The notes under the pieces: model-generated
Databases searched by the model: none
The model's input: only the letters and a program-made list of their open reading frames with translations
What the model was told of the DNA's origin: nothing
Position numbers and translations under genes: made by a program
Source of the DNA: JAJDUF01 sp965214295
GTDB lineage: Bacteria > Chloroflexota > UBA11872 > UBA12225 > JAJDUF01
Direction: 5' to 3'
NCBI GenBank assembly: GCA_965214295.1
Contig: OZ243944.1
Span: forward strand, 620,001 to 684,000
Length of the DNA: 64,000 nt
Shown here: piece by piece, positions 25,502 to 34,632 of the stretch
Layout: each line of letters begins with the position of its first letter
Numbering within the stretch: the first letter of the stretch is position 1

Positions 25502-26962
25502 TTAGCCCTTGTAGCTGGCGCGGAACTTCTCCATGTCGAGGTTGACGGTGTTCGCCACCTCGTCGAGCGCGTCTTTGATCGACACGTTGGGCGTCTTGAA
25601 GGTCGCACCCATGGCGCCGCCCACCGCCCGGTAGTGGGTGCCGAGGTTCGGGTGGAAGGGCCGATAGCCGTACTTCAAGACGGCATCCACGAAGGTCTGG
25701 AACTGCGGCACCTGCGTCTGGAGCGCCTGCCACTTCGACGTCTCGAAGATGGACTTCCGCGCCGGTAGGAACGCAATACTCGCCACGTAGTGCGCGTTCT
25801 GCTCCGTCGAGGTCAGCCAGCGCGTCAGCTCCCAGGCTGCCTCCTGGCGCTCCGGGGTCGACTTGTAGATCAGCCAGTTCCGCCCGAAGTTGCCGGCAAA
25901 AGCCTGCTTCTTCGTCGGTGACGGCGTGACGTACATATTCTGCAAGCCGCCGATGTCCTCCGCCCACGTCTTGATCCGCAGGGCGCTCGTCTCGTAGAAC
26001 ATGCTGATCTGGCCCTGGCGGAAACTGGGATTGTCCATGCCGCGCTCCTGGAAGACATCGCGGTGTAGCGTGTGGACCTGATGCTTGTGGATCAGATCGT
26101 GAATGTATTGACCGGCCTCGACCCCCTCGGGCGAGTTGAACGTGGCCTTGGTGGCATCATCGTTGTAGATCTCGCCACCGTTCTGCAGCAACAGGTTCCA
26201 GAACTGCACCTGGTTGGTCATACCCCCCATGGCCCACTTGTTGACCTCTTCACCCTTGCCGTGCGTCGTCTGGAGCTTCTTCAGGTACTCCACCAGGTCG
26301 TCCCAGGTGTAGCCTAGCTCTAGCGGTTGCAGCCCGGACTCCTTCACGTGGGCCAGGTTGGTGTAGGGCAGGTCGGCGTTCGTGTACCAGGGAAGGCTCC
26401 AAAACTGCCCCTGCCAGGAGCTGGTCTCCAACAGGAACGGGAAGTAGTCTGCGAGCGAGTCGGCATACTCCTTGTCCGTCCTGATGAAGTCGTTCATGTC
26501 TACGAGCATACCGTTCTGCCCGAAACGACCGGAATCCATGTAGTTCGGATCGTAGAAGTCCGGCCCCTGGTTGGCTGCGAAGGCGGTGATGATCTTGTCG
26601 GGCGTGCCCTGCCCGCCGATCTCCGCGTAGATGTGGCTGCCGGTCTGGTTCCACTGATCGAACAGTTCCTTCAGGCCGATAATCCGCTCACCGGTGGTGC
26701 CCTCACCGCGCCAGCCGTACCAGGTGCCCCAAAGCGTGACCGTCACTGGCTGCTTGGCAGCGGCACCTTGGGCACCCTGCGCGCCCTGCGCGCCTTGGGC
26801 GCCGGACTCACCCTTCGGACCCTGTGGCCCGGCTGGCCCGGCCGGCCCGGCCTGTGGCTGGCCGACATAGCGCACCGTCGGCTCGCCACACGCCGCGGCC
26901 AGCAAGCCACCGAGTACGGCAGCCCCCCCGCCGAGCGACTGTCTTCTACTGATGCGTGCCAT
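25502..26962 (-). CDS. Extracellular solute-binding lipoprotein with collagen-like stalk
   Basis: A 486-residue family-1 type binding protein. The Tat-like motif SRRQSLGG and lipobox LAAAC give a lipoprotein. Mature residues include GPAGPAGPQGPKGESG then GAQ repeats, a collagen-like linker almost identical to that of the protein at 27261. The binding domain keeps the features of sugar-binding proteins (ADLPYTNLAHVKESGLQP). Start ATG 26962 has GGGAGG eight bases upstream. Its closest neighbour in sequence is the 20985 gene: both share DLPYTNL and LELGYTWDDL, so they are paralogs. Permease partners are absent from the window. Confidence 0.86.
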   Translation of the reverse strand: MARISRRQSLGGGAAVLGGLLAAACGEPTVRYVGQPQAGPAGPAGPQGPKGESGAQGAQGAQGAQGAAAKQPVTVTLWGTWYGWRGEGTTGERIIGLKELFDQWNQTGSHIYAEIGGQGTPDKIITAFAANQGPDFYDPNYMDSGRFGQNGMLVDMNDFIRTDKEYADSLADYFPFLLETSSWQGQFWSLPWYTNADLPYTNLAHVKESGLQPLELGYTWDDLVEYLKKLQTTHGKGEEVNKWAMGGMTNQVQFWNLLLQNGGEIYNDDATKATFNSPEGVEAGQYIHDLIHKHQVHTLHRDVFQERGMDNPSFRQGQISMFYETSALRIKTWAEDIGGLQNMYVTPSPTKKQAFAGNFGRNWLIYKSTPERQEAAWELTRWLTSTEQNAHYVASIAFLPARKSIFETSKWQALQTQVPQFQTFVDAVLKYGYRPFHPNLGTHYRAVGGAMGATFKTPNVSIKDALDEVANTVNLDMEKFRASYKG

Positions 26963-27194
26963 AGCTCATCCTCCCTGTGGTTATGGTGGACTACCGAGCG
27001 GTAACTCCGCTGACTGTGCCAGCATTCTATGGTCGGTTGTCGGGCATGTCAAGTAGGGTGCAGGAGTCTTGGCCCCTCCCTAGCCCTCTCCCTGACAAGA
27101 GTAAGTTTTTCGTGTGGGGGGCCCGATTCGGCGCACCGAGGCGCTCGTCATTGCGGCCTGGCCGCAATGACGGGGGTGATGGGCACAGCAGACG

Positions 27195-27239
27195 CCCCCT
27201 CTCCATCGCCGGGCGATGGAGAGGGGGCCGGGGGTGAGG
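27195..27239. repeat. 46-bp dispersed element, copy near 27.2 kb
   Basis: Core CATCGCCGGGCGATGG; the changes keep the inverted repeat. It ends just before the stop region of the next binding-protein gene. Confidence 0.82.
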
Positions 27240-27260
27240 CTTCGACTACGGTGTCGGCTA

Positions 27261-28685
27261 TCAGCCGAGGGTCGCCCAGTCTTTGTCCACCAGTGCTTGA
27301 AGCTTGGCCTGGGTATCGGACAGCCAGGCCTTGACGCCAATCTCGCCCTTCATGATCGGGGAGATATCGCGTCCCGTGCGATTGATCTGGTTGCCGGAGG
27401 GGATGCCGGGATAACGCCAGCCGTAGGGCGCCATATTCACGAACCCCGCCATCTGCTCGTCGGTCTTCAGGTAGTCCTGCAGCTCCTGAGACTCCAGCGC
27501 GCCCCGGCTCACCGGGATCGAGGTGGCGCGAATGCACGCCTGCGCCTGGGGATGAGGCGAATTCATCCACATGCACACCCGCGCTGCGGCCTCCTGCTTC
27601 TCTGGCTCGGTGCCGGCACCCTTGAAGACGGCCATATTGTGTCCGCCGTTCTGCGCGAACACCTCCCGCTTGTCCGGGTGTACCGGCGTATGGAGCACCC
27701 CGAAGTCAGGCGCGTTGTTCGCCCGCAGCGTCGGGATGCGGAAGGGCCCCTGGTGCTCGAAAGCGATGTTGTTCTTGGCCTCGCGGTACAGCTCGCCGGC
27801 GCCGTCGGGCGGGCTGAACCCACCCTTGAGGATGCTCTGCAGATAGTCAATCGTCTCCACCGATTCCGGCCGATCAATCGTGATCTTCCGCCCGTCGTCG
27901 GTAATCACCCGCGCCCCCAGCGTGCCCAGGAACCAGAACCAGCGCGTCCAGCGGAACGAAAACGCGAATTCAATCCCGGGTTGCTGTTGCATTTTGGCGA
28001 GGTCTTCCTTGAAGCCGTTCCAATCGTATTGCCCCTGGCCGCTGCCGTCCCATTGCGGGAAGGGCACCCCAGCCTGTTGGAGCCGTCCCTTGTTGTAGAT
28101 CAGACCGGCATTGTTCGTGTACACAGGCATGCCGGCCAGCTTGCCACCCCACATGCTGCTTGCGAGCATCCGCGGGAAGATGTCCGCCCGCTGTGGCCCC
28201 CAATCCTTCTCGGCCTTGAGGAGTTGATCCAGGTCGGCCGTGGCACCGCTGGCAAAGATGTTGACCGAGTCGAAGTAGCTCAAGAAAGCCACATCCGGCG
28301 GCGTACCACCCGCGGACATGGTCTTGTACTTGTCCAAGTTTGTGCTGGCCCGGCCACCCGCCTCCAAGTCAACGTGGATATTGAGCTCGTTTGTCTCGTT
28401 GAACTCCTCCAGGTTGGCAACCCGCGCTGCTCCTTCGGGATGCGTCTCCGGCAAGTTCGACAGATAGAGGAGGAAGATTGGCGCCTCAGCCGCCTTTCCG
28501 GCCGCCCCCTGTGCCCCCTGCGCGCCCTGTGCGCCCGACTCACCCTTGGGCCCCTGTGGTCCCGCCGGGCCAGCCGGTCCCGCTTGCGGCTGGCCGACGT
28601 ACCGCACCGTCGGCTCGCCACACGCCGCGGCCAGCAAGCCACCGAGCACCGCCGCCGAGCCACCCAAGTATCTCCTGCGGATCAT
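27261..28685 (-). CDS. Extracellular solute-binding lipoprotein with collagen-like stalk
   Basis: A 474-residue family-1 type binding protein. The signal RRRYLGGSAAVLGG and lipobox LAAAC are followed by GEPTVRYVGQPQ and a collagen-like stretch GPAGPAGPQGPKGESG, shared almost word for word with the gene at 25502. The binding domain differs, so the leader and stalk have been kept or exchanged as a module. The start is ATG 28685, with GGAGG about nine bases upstream; a longer frame to 28715 lacks support. No permease gene is nearby. Confidence 0.86.
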   Translation of the reverse strand: MIRRRYLGGSAAVLGGLLAAACGEPTVRYVGQPQAGPAGPAGPQGPKGESGAQGAQGAQGAAGKAAEAPIFLLYLSNLPETHPEGAARVANLEEFNETNELNIHVDLEAGGRASTNLDKYKTMSAGGTPPDVAFLSYFDSVNIFASGATADLDQLLKAEKDWGPQRADIFPRMLASSMWGGKLAGMPVYTNNAGLIYNKGRLQQAGVPFPQWDGSGQGQYDWNGFKEDLAKMQQQPGIEFAFSFRWTRWFWFLGTLGARVITDDGRKITIDRPESVETIDYLQSILKGGFSPPDGAGELYREAKNNIAFEHQGPFRIPTLRANNAPDFGVLHTPVHPDKREVFAQNGGHNMAVFKGAGTEPEKQEAAARVCMWMNSPHPQAQACIRATSIPVSRGALESQELQDYLKTDEQMAGFVNMAPYGWRYPGIPSGNQINRTGRDISPIMKGEIGVKAWLSDTQAKLQALVDKDWATLG

Positions 28686-29040
28686 CACGCCACCTCCATA
28701 CCAATCCTCTCCCACACCGGGAGAGGGTGAGGCTCACAGATCAAGATTCTCGCGCCGCACCCGTGAGCCGGCGGGTGCTAGGTCGTCTCCGCCACATCGG
28801 CGAGGACAAGGCCAGTCTACAACCTCCGAGCGAGGGTAAGCAAGTGAGAGCGCATGCAGGCAACGATATTTAGGCAAGCCGGAGTCACCAAGGTCAGGGC
28901 AAGGCCACCGCAGGGCATGAACATGGCAGTGTCCCCGCCCATCGCTACTCCGGCGGCCGGGAATGACGGCTGGATGGTATGGTCGTGCCCATGACCGGGG
29001 CCGCTGCCGCGGCGCCCGGCTGTCCCGCATGAGGTCCCCG
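28686..29040. other. 355-bp intergenic region
   Basis: Contains a short inverted repeat (CTCTCCCACACCGGGAGAGGG, in two halves, about 28708-28728) and an element at 28914-28958 (core GGGCATGAACATGG) that recurs at 29963-30006 on the other side of the Uma2 gene. No gene is seen. Confidence 0.5.
28914..28958. repeat. Direct repeat flanking the Uma2 gene, left copy
   Basis: Core AGGGCATGAACATGGCAGTG followed by CTACTCCGGCG. It matches 29963-30006 on the right side of the same gene. Confidence 0.6.
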
Positions 29041-29880
29041 ATGGCCACCGGAACCACCCTCCGCCCCCCTCCACCCGGCGAGTTTGCTCACCTGGAGCCG
29101 CTCCCTGACCCGCCGCGGATCCCCGATATGCAGCAACATCTCCGGATCGTCGCTTTCGACAGTATTCTGCGAGCTTACTTTGCCCCGCGTGCCGACGTAT
29201 TGATCTCCGGCCAGGGCTACCTCCGCCACGCGGCCGGCAATGACGCCGAGCGGCTGGCGCCCGACTGCGTGGTCGCGTTCGGCGTCAATCCCGCCGCCAT
29301 CGTGGCCCGCAACGGCTATGTGATTGGTGAAGTGGGCCAGCCACCGGACTTTGTGCTGGAAGTGGCTTCGCGCAGCACCGGGCGGCGCGACTACACGGTC
29401 AAGCGGGCAGGATACGCCGGCTATGGCGTGGGCGAATACTGGCGGTTCGACCCCACCGGGGGCCGCTACCATGATGTGGCACTGGCCGGGGACCGGCTAG
29501 TGGCTGGGGAGTACGAGCCGTTGCGGATCCATGAGGAACCGGACGGGCTGAAGTGGGGCCACAGTCCGGTGTTGGGGCTGGACCTGTGCTGGGACCAGGG
29601 CCAGTTGCGGTTATACGACCCGGTGGCCGGCGCGTATCTGCCAACAGCGCCGGAGCTGAGAGCACAGTGGGACGCCGAGCGGGCGGCCCGCCGGGTAGCC
29701 GAAGACCGCGCCGCTGGTGCTGAAGATCGCGCCGCTGCCGAGCGGGCGGCCCGCCGGGTAGCTGAAGACCGCGCCGCTGGTGCTGAAGCTCGCGCCGCTG
29801 CCGAGCGGGCGGCCCGCCGGGTAGCTGAAGCCGAGCTGCGGCGGCTCCGGGAGCAACTCCGCCGGCGGCAAGCGGAATAA
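29041..29880 (+). CDS. Uma2-family (DUF820) putative nuclease with C-terminal coiled-coil repeats
   Basis: A 279-residue protein. Residues 1-200 match the Uma2 fold: DVLISGQGYLRHA, LAPDCVVAFGV with the catalytic-type Asp, and DFVLEVASRST with E-V-x-S and a following Lys in YTVKRAGYAGYGVGEYW. This is the PD-(D/E)xK-like arrangement of the family, which is abundant in cyanobacteria and Chloroflexota but of unproven role. The C-terminal 75 residues consist of 21-residue repeats (AERAARRVAEDRAAGAE), a charged helix. ATG 29041 is chosen because GAGG lies six bases upstream. It stands alone between two similar direct repeats. Confidence 0.85.
   Translation: MATGTTLRPPPPGEFAHLEPLPDPPRIPDMQQHLRIVAFDSILRAYFAPRADVLISGQGYLRHAAGNDAERLAPDCVVAFGVNPAAIVARNGYVIGEVGQPPDFVLEVASRSTGRRDYTVKRAGYAGYGVGEYWRFDPTGGRYHDVALAGDRLVAGEYEPLRIHEEPDGLKWGHSPVLGLDLCWDQGQLRLYDPVAGAYLPTAPELRAQWDAERAARRVAEDRAAGAEDRAAAERAARRVAEDRAAGAEARAAAERAARRVAEAELRRLREQLRRRQAE
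29677..29840 (+). repeat. 63-bp coding repeats in the Uma2 gene
   Basis: About two and a half copies of a 63-bp unit, nearly identical at DNA level (GCCGAGCGGGCGGCCCGCCG start), encoding 21-residue helical repeats. Confidence 0.85.
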
Positions 29881-29962
29881 TCCCAGCGGCGCCAGGCTGC
29901 CGCTCTGCTCATCAGTACGCCCGCTTGCGCGGGCACCACCATGGCCTTGGCAAGGCTCCTGA

Positions 29963-30006
29963 AGGGCATGAATACGGTGGTGGCTCTGCCCAGTGTCACT
30001 CCGGCG
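29963..30006. repeat. Direct repeat flanking the Uma2 gene, right copy
   Basis: Core AAGGGCATGAATACGGTGG followed by CACTCCGGCG. It pairs with 28914-28958. Confidence 0.6.
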
Positions 30007-30135
30007 CAAGAACGGCCTACCCCGTACTGGATACGGGGTCACCCCGGCGGAGGCCGGGGCCGGAATCCAGCGCCGGAGACCTGGCTTGCGGCTTCCGCCG
30101 CAATGACGGCGGAGACGAGGCCGCTATGGAGATAC

Positions 30136-31158
30136 ATGATGACGTTACGGTTGGCTCCCGACGATCCGCGCCTGAGCTGGCACGGGCATATCTCCTTGCA
30201 GCGCACCGCTGACTGGGTGATGCCCTGGCGTATTCCCTACCGGGAGCAAGCGCTGTTCCCGCCCGACGCTTTCGCTGCGTCCGACCGGCAATCCCGGGCG
30301 GCGATGCCGGCCGGTGTGCGCCTCGCCTTTCGGAGCGATACAACCCTGGTCGCCGGACGGATCGTGGCGCAGCCGGAGGCCAGTCCCCTCGACCTCTGCT
30401 GCGACGGGCAAGTGTATGGCTCCGTGGCGCTCGCGGGCCAAGAGCGGTTTCGCTTTGCGGACTTGCCGCCCGGCGAGAAGCTGATCGAGCTGTGGCTGCC
30501 GCAGCACGGCGAGTTCCGGCTGCAGTCACTAGAGCTGAGTGCCGGGGCGAGCGTGGTGCCCTATGCCGACCATCGCCGGCGCTGGGTGACGTACGGTAGC
30601 TCCATTACGCATTGCCGGACAGCCGCGCGGCCGACCGAGACCTGGCCCGCGCTGGTCGCCAGAGCAAGTGACCTGAACCTGACCTGCCTGGGCTACGGCG
30701 GCAACTGCCACCTGGAGCCGATGGTGGCACGCATGATCCGAGATCGGCCCGCCGACCTCCTTTCCATGAAGGTCGGCATCAATGTCCATAACGCCGGTAG
30801 CCTGAGTGTGCGTACCTTTCGGCCGGCGATCATCGGGTTTGTGCAGATCATCCGCGAGCAACACCCGGACGCGCCCTTTGCCGTTGTTTCACCCATCTAC
30901 GCCGCGTGGCGGGAGACGCAGCCGAACGAGGTCGGGTTCACCATCGCTGCCATGCGCGAGGAGGTCGCCGCCGCCGTAGCCGTCCTCCAGGCGCACGGGG
31001 ATCGCCACCTCCGGTACGTGGATGGGCTGGACATTTTCGGCCCGGAGCACGCGCACCTGCTCCCCGACGACCTGCATCCCAACGCCGAGGGCTACAAGGT
31101 GCTCGCTCGGAATTTCCTGGACAAAGTGATGCCGCAGCTTATGACCAGTAGTGAATGA
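30136..31158 (+). CDS. SGNH/GDSL-family hydrolase with N-terminal jelly-roll-like domain
   Basis: A 340-residue esterase-type protein. The SGNH blocks are seen: TYGSSIT near residue 153 (nucleophile Ser), GYGGN (Gly/Asn oxyanion), KVGINVHN and DDLHPNAEGY near 311 (catalytic Asp-His). The first ~145 residues look like the beta domain found before some SGNH hydrolases that deacetylate carbohydrates. Two adjacent ATGs (30136, 30139) follow GGAG. No signal peptide is seen. It could remove acyl groups from imported sugars, fitting the nearby binding proteins, but this is inference. Confidence 0.83.
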   Translation: MMTLRLAPDDPRLSWHGHISLQRTADWVMPWRIPYREQALFPPDAFAASDRQSRAAMPAGVRLAFRSDTTLVAGRIVAQPEASPLDLCCDGQVYGSVALAGQERFRFADLPPGEKLIELWLPQHGEFRLQSLELSAGASVVPYADHRRRWVTYGSSITHCRTAARPTETWPALVARASDLNLTCLGYGGNCHLEPMVARMIRDRPADLLSMKVGINVHNAGSLSVRTFRPAIIGFVQIIREQHPDAPFAVVSPIYAAWRETQPNEVGFTIAAMREEVAAAVAVLQAHGDRHLRYVDGLDIFGPEHAHLLPDDLHPNAEGYKVLARNFLDKVMPQLMTSSE

Positions 31159-31351
31159 CCAGTAGTGAATGACCAGTGGTGAATGGTAATGTGGAGAGTG
31201 ACCAGACCTAGCCGGGCGCGATCTCGTCATTGCGGCGGAAGCCGCAATCCAGGCCCCTTCATAGTGCATCGGGCTTCCTGCGCGCGCGGGAATGACAGAC
31301 GGCGCGTGTCAGTGGTACGATGCGCCGACCGGCATAAGGAGATTGCTGCCC

Positions 31352-32629
31352 ATGGTCCACACGCTGATCCGAAACGGGACGCTCATTGACGGTACCGGCG
31401 CGCCGCCGGTCGAGGCTGCCGCCGTGCTGCTCCACGACAACCGCATCCACGCCGTCGGCACATCCGACACCCTTCCCATCCCGGATGACACGATCACGGA
31501 ACTCGATGCCGCCGGTGGCTATATCCTCCCCGGCTTCATTGACACGCACGTCCATCTGGTGACCGAAGGCGCCAGCGTGGAGAAGCTATTGAGCACGCCG
31601 TTCTCCCTCCACTTCTATCTGATGGTGGAGCGCCTACGCCGCACGGTCGAGGCCGGTGTGACCAGCGTGCGCGACGCGGCGGGCGCCGATCTCGGGGTCA
31701 AGCAGGCGGTCGAGACGGGGTTGATCGTGGGCCCACGCCTCCAGATCGCCATTACGATGCTCTCGCCCACCGGGGGACACGGTGACGGCTGGCTGCCGTC
31801 CGGCCTGGAGCTGCGGTATCCGGCCTATCCGGGACGACCGGACGGCCGGTGCAACGGTGTGGAGGAGGTCCGCGCCAAGGTGCGGGAAGTCCTACGCGCC
31901 GGCGCCGACGTGGTGAAGGTCGCCACCACCGGCGGCGTCTACAGCCCTACCACTCAGCCGACCCAGACGAAATTCGCACCGGAAGAATTGGCGGTGATCG
32001 CGCAGGAAGCCGCCTACCACGACGGAGCCAAGGTGATGGCACACGCGCACGGGGCCGAGGGTCTCAAGAACGCAGTGCGGGCCGGCTTTCACTCCATCGA
32101 GCACGGGACCTACATAGACGACGAGGCCATTGAGCTGATGCTGGAACGGGGCACGTTTCTGGTCCCGACGCTGGCGGTCCACTTGGCAACGCTGGCGGCG
32201 GCCGAAAGCGCCGAGAAGCCGGCCGAGTGGGCCATCCGCAAGGGCCGCGAAATCACCGATATCCACCGCGAGAACATCGCCAAAGCCTATCGGGCCGGTA
32301 TACGCATTGCGATGGGCACGGACACGGCGATTGCCCGACACGGCACCAACCTCCGCGAGCTAGGGCTGATGTGCGACATCGGTATGACGCCTATGGAGGC
32401 CATCGTGGCCACGACCAAGGTCGCCGCCGAGTGTCTGGGCTGGGAGGATAGCGTCGGCACGGTGGAAGCCGGCAAGCTCGCCGATATTGTTATCACCAAG
32501 ACCGATCCGCTGGCCGACATCCGCTCGCTAGAGCAAGTCGAGAACATCGCCGTCGTCATCAAAGACGGCCAAATCGTCAAGGATCGGCGTAGCATGGCCG
32601 CCGCAGAAGGAGAGGCAGGATGTGACTAG
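31352..32629 (+). CDS. Imidazolonepropionase-like amidohydrolase
   Basis: A 425-residue amidohydrolase-1 protein. Metal ligands and motifs are all present: DTHVHL (HxH), VKVATTGG (bridging Lys candidate), AHAHG, SIEHG and MGTDTA (catalytic Asp). The N-terminal LIRNGTLIDGTG and C-terminal GKLADIVI segments form the small beta domain. Relatives act as prolidases, carnosine-type dipeptidases or lactonases; the substrate is unknown. ATG 31352 follows AAGGAG by ten bases. A -10 like sequence TACGAT is at about 31316. The next small gene starts 15 bases after the stop. Confidence 0.86.
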   Translation: MVHTLIRNGTLIDGTGAPPVEAAAVLLHDNRIHAVGTSDTLPIPDDTITELDAAGGYILPGFIDTHVHLVTEGASVEKLLSTPFSLHFYLMVERLRRTVEAGVTSVRDAAGADLGVKQAVETGLIVGPRLQIAITMLSPTGGHGDGWLPSGLELRYPAYPGRPDGRCNGVEEVRAKVREVLRAGADVVKVATTGGVYSPTTQPTQTKFAPEELAVIAQEAAYHDGAKVMAHAHGAEGLKNAVRAGFHSIEHGTYIDDEAIELMLERGTFLVPTLAVHLATLAAAESAEKPAEWAIRKGREITDIHRENIAKAYRAGIRIAMGTDTAIARHGTNLRELGLMCDIGMTPMEAIVATTKVAAECLGWEDSVGTVEAGKLADIVITKTDPLADIRSLEQVENIAVVIKDGQIVKDRRSMAAAEGEAGCD

Positions 32630-32643
32630 CCAGTGGGATAATC

Positions 32644-32934
32644 ATGCTTGTCGGTCTGCTCGTCGGTGTCGTCCAGTGTACTACGATACAAGGTAGAGCA
32701 GAATCCAACATCCACGAGATTTACGCCTTGGTGAACGGGGTTGCGTACTTTATCGGCGCATACATCCTGGGGCGTGCGCTAGAGAACTTCACTGTATGGA
32801 AGGTGCTGAAGGATGTTCGGGACGATACAGCAAGCATCCGCAAGTTGACCCAGGAGCTTGCCGAGAACGTGAGCAAACTCTTGGTCATAAAAGAGTTGGA
32901 GCAAGAAGAGCAGGATGGCGAGGGTGAAGGGTGA
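32644..32934 (+). CDS. Small hypothetical membrane protein
   Basis: A 96-residue frame starting 15 bases after the amidohydrolase stop. A hydrophobic start (MLVGLLVGVVQ) and a second hydrophobic helix (about residues 29-45, VNGVAYFIGAYILG) suggest a membrane protein. They are followed by an amphipathic charged helix (DDTASIRKLTQELAENVSKLL) and an acidic tail. No family is recognised. The ribosome-binding site is weak, so translation is uncertain, though base use is less GC-rich than its neighbours and more like a real small gene than a shadow. Confidence 0.5.
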   Translation: MLVGLLVGVVQCTTIQGRAESNIHEIYALVNGVAYFIGAYILGRALENFTVWKVLKDVRDDTASIRKLTQELAENVSKLLVIKELEQEEQDGEGEG

Positions 32935-33212
32935 GTAGGCTGATGCGGCTCATCCCTTAGCCCTCTCTACTTGTGGGGATAGAGCGGCCACTGGAGTGAT
33001 GGGGAGGAACCAGAATCGTCATTGCGGCTTGCGCCGCAATCCAGGCGCCGGGGGATCAGAGAGGGGGGCCGCTACTCCCTCTCCCCGTGGGAGAGGGATG
33101 GGGTGAGGGCCGGGCAGTGAGTCCCGCCCGCGCTAGCGGGCATCCATCCCGATCATCCTTGCGTCCTGAAAATCCTGATTCAGACAGTCATCTAGGCCGC
33201 CTCCGGTTCCCC
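32935..33212. other. Intergenic region with repeat elements
   Basis: Contains a TCATTGCGGCTTGCGCCGCA element (about 33016-33047), a CCCTCTCCCCGTGGGAGAGGG hairpin in two halves (about 33077-33100), and at 33136-33193 a sequence with CCTGAAAATCCTGAT that recurs at 34441-34498 on the far side of the nitrilase gene. Confidence 0.6.
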
Positions 33213-34142
33213 CTACTCTGTGTGCTTTGCGGCTGAGAGAGCTTGTCGTTCCCAGTGGCCATAGGCGCGGGTCTCCGCAGCCGACAGGGTGTGGCCAGGG
33301 CGCCCATTCCAATGGCCGGCTTGGACGCGCTGCATCGTGCGCTCATAGCGTTCGGCCATGGCGACGGGCTGCTCCGCCATGTACGCGCGTTCCACCCCGC
33401 GCGCCGCCGCCTCCGACGGGAGCGCCGGTAGCTCCACCGCTGCCGTCGTGATTTGGTCGCAGCCCCACTTGTACGCTACGACCTCGCCTTTGCTGATAAT
33501 CAGATTGTTACCCACGTTCGCTTGTACCACCGGCACACCGTTCTCCCGCGCCCGCGCCGTGACGATGGCATTCTGGGACTTTTTCCTGGTGCCATACGAC
33601 GGAATCAGCAAGCAGCGTGCTCCGTCCAGCACCAGGGTCCGGGCGATCTGCGGGTTGGCCCGGTCGTTGCAGATAAGCATGCCCATCCGCCCCAGCGGGG
33701 TGTCGAAAGCCCGAATCCGCCGCCCAATCCGGTCGAAGTACCAAGTGGAGTGGGCACCTTCCGCCAGTTGGGTCTTGTGGTAGTGTCCGCAGATGTCACC
33801 ACCCTGGTCAATGAAGATGGCCGTGTTGTAGACCTCGTTGCCAATTCGCTCGGCAAAGCCGAAACAGAGGCAGGTGCGGAGCTCCTGTGCAAGCCGTTGG
33901 AAGCGCCAGATAAAAGGACCGTCTAGCGGCTCCGCGATCTCCAGCATAGCCGGCCCGCGCTCTGGATTGCGGATGACATCCATCGCCACGTAGCCTTCCA
34001 AGATACCCTCCGGGGCGACGATGAGATCGGCCTGCGCCCGCGCCGCCGTGCGGAAGTAGGTCTCCAGCTTCTCGGCGTTGTAGTCCTTGTCCCACTTCTT
34101 GGGCTTGAGCGAGATAGCCGTCACTGTAATCGTCGTATACAT
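33213..34142 (-). CDS. Carbon-nitrogen hydrolase (nitrilase superfamily)
   Basis: A 309-residue protein with the Glu-Lys-Cys triad in place: Glu45 in APEG, Lys123 in YHKTQL and Cys158 in LICND. The four-layer fold is typical, and the 60-residue C-terminal tail (AERYERTMQRVQ...) extends beyond the core. Members hydrolyse nitriles, amides or carbamoyl groups; aliphatic amidase or N-carbamoyl hydrolase activity is possible, but the subgroup cannot be fixed by eye. Start ATG 34142 has GGGAGGA just upstream. The gene stands alone between two similar direct repeats. Confidence 0.86.
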   Translation of the reverse strand: MYTTITVTAISLKPKKWDKDYNAEKLETYFRTAARAQADLIVAPEGILEGYVAMDVIRNPERGPAMLEIAEPLDGPFIWRFQRLAQELRTCLCFGFAERIGNEVYNTAIFIDQGGDICGHYHKTQLAEGAHSTWYFDRIGRRIRAFDTPLGRMGMLICNDRANPQIARTLVLDGARCLLIPSYGTRKKSQNAIVTARARENGVPVVQANVGNNLIISKGEVVAYKWGCDQITTAAVELPALPSEAAARGVERAYMAEQPVAMAERYERTMQRVQAGHWNGRPGHTLSAAETRAYGHWERQALSAAKHTE

Positions 34143-34632
34143 CGTTCCTCCCACACCGACCGCAGCATCAGGAAGCGAGAGCACTAATCCCCTTCCCATC
34201 ATCTCATCCCCACGGTTTCCTCCCCGCACACCCTTGACTTAAGGACGTTATGGCGCGAGGCTGCGCCGGATGCTCCAGAGGCAGGCCCTCATGGCGCCAC
34301 CTCAGTCCCTAGTGTACACCCAGTTGACCGTCCTATATGGCCGTGCCTTGTCTACACTGGTGCCGACGCCCCGGCGCTGGCTGGCCGCCCCTTCATCATT
34401 CCCGCCACGGAGACCTGTGCAAAAACCGTCATTCCCGCTGGCGCGGGAATCCATCCTGCTCATCCGTGCATCCTGAAAATCCTGATGGAGACCATCATCG
34501 GACCGCTCCCTTGTCAGCAGCCCGGCCTCCGGCCCTGCTCGTTTGTTGGGTGGTCAGGGCGTATACTTGGCCCAACGGTTGATGAGCGGATCGCCCATGT
34601 ACAGGTAGACGCCGCAGAAAGGAGTTGGTGCT
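34143..34632. other. 490-bp intergenic region
   Basis: Holds a GTCATTCCCGCTGGCGCGGG element (34427-34449), the right copy of the CCTGAAAATCCTGAT repeat (34441-34498), a -10-like TATACT at 34562-34567 and AAAGGAG before the trpB start. No gene is seen. Confidence 0.55.
34441..34498. repeat. Direct repeat flanking the nitrilase gene, right copy
   Basis: GCATCCTGAAAATCCTGATG with flanks matching 33136-33193 at roughly four of five positions. Confidence 0.6.

Noticed and set aside
27216..28730. Long plus-strand open frame opposite the third solute-binding protein gene
   Set aside because: Same reason: mirror of a real gene, no recognisable motif and no ribosome-binding site.
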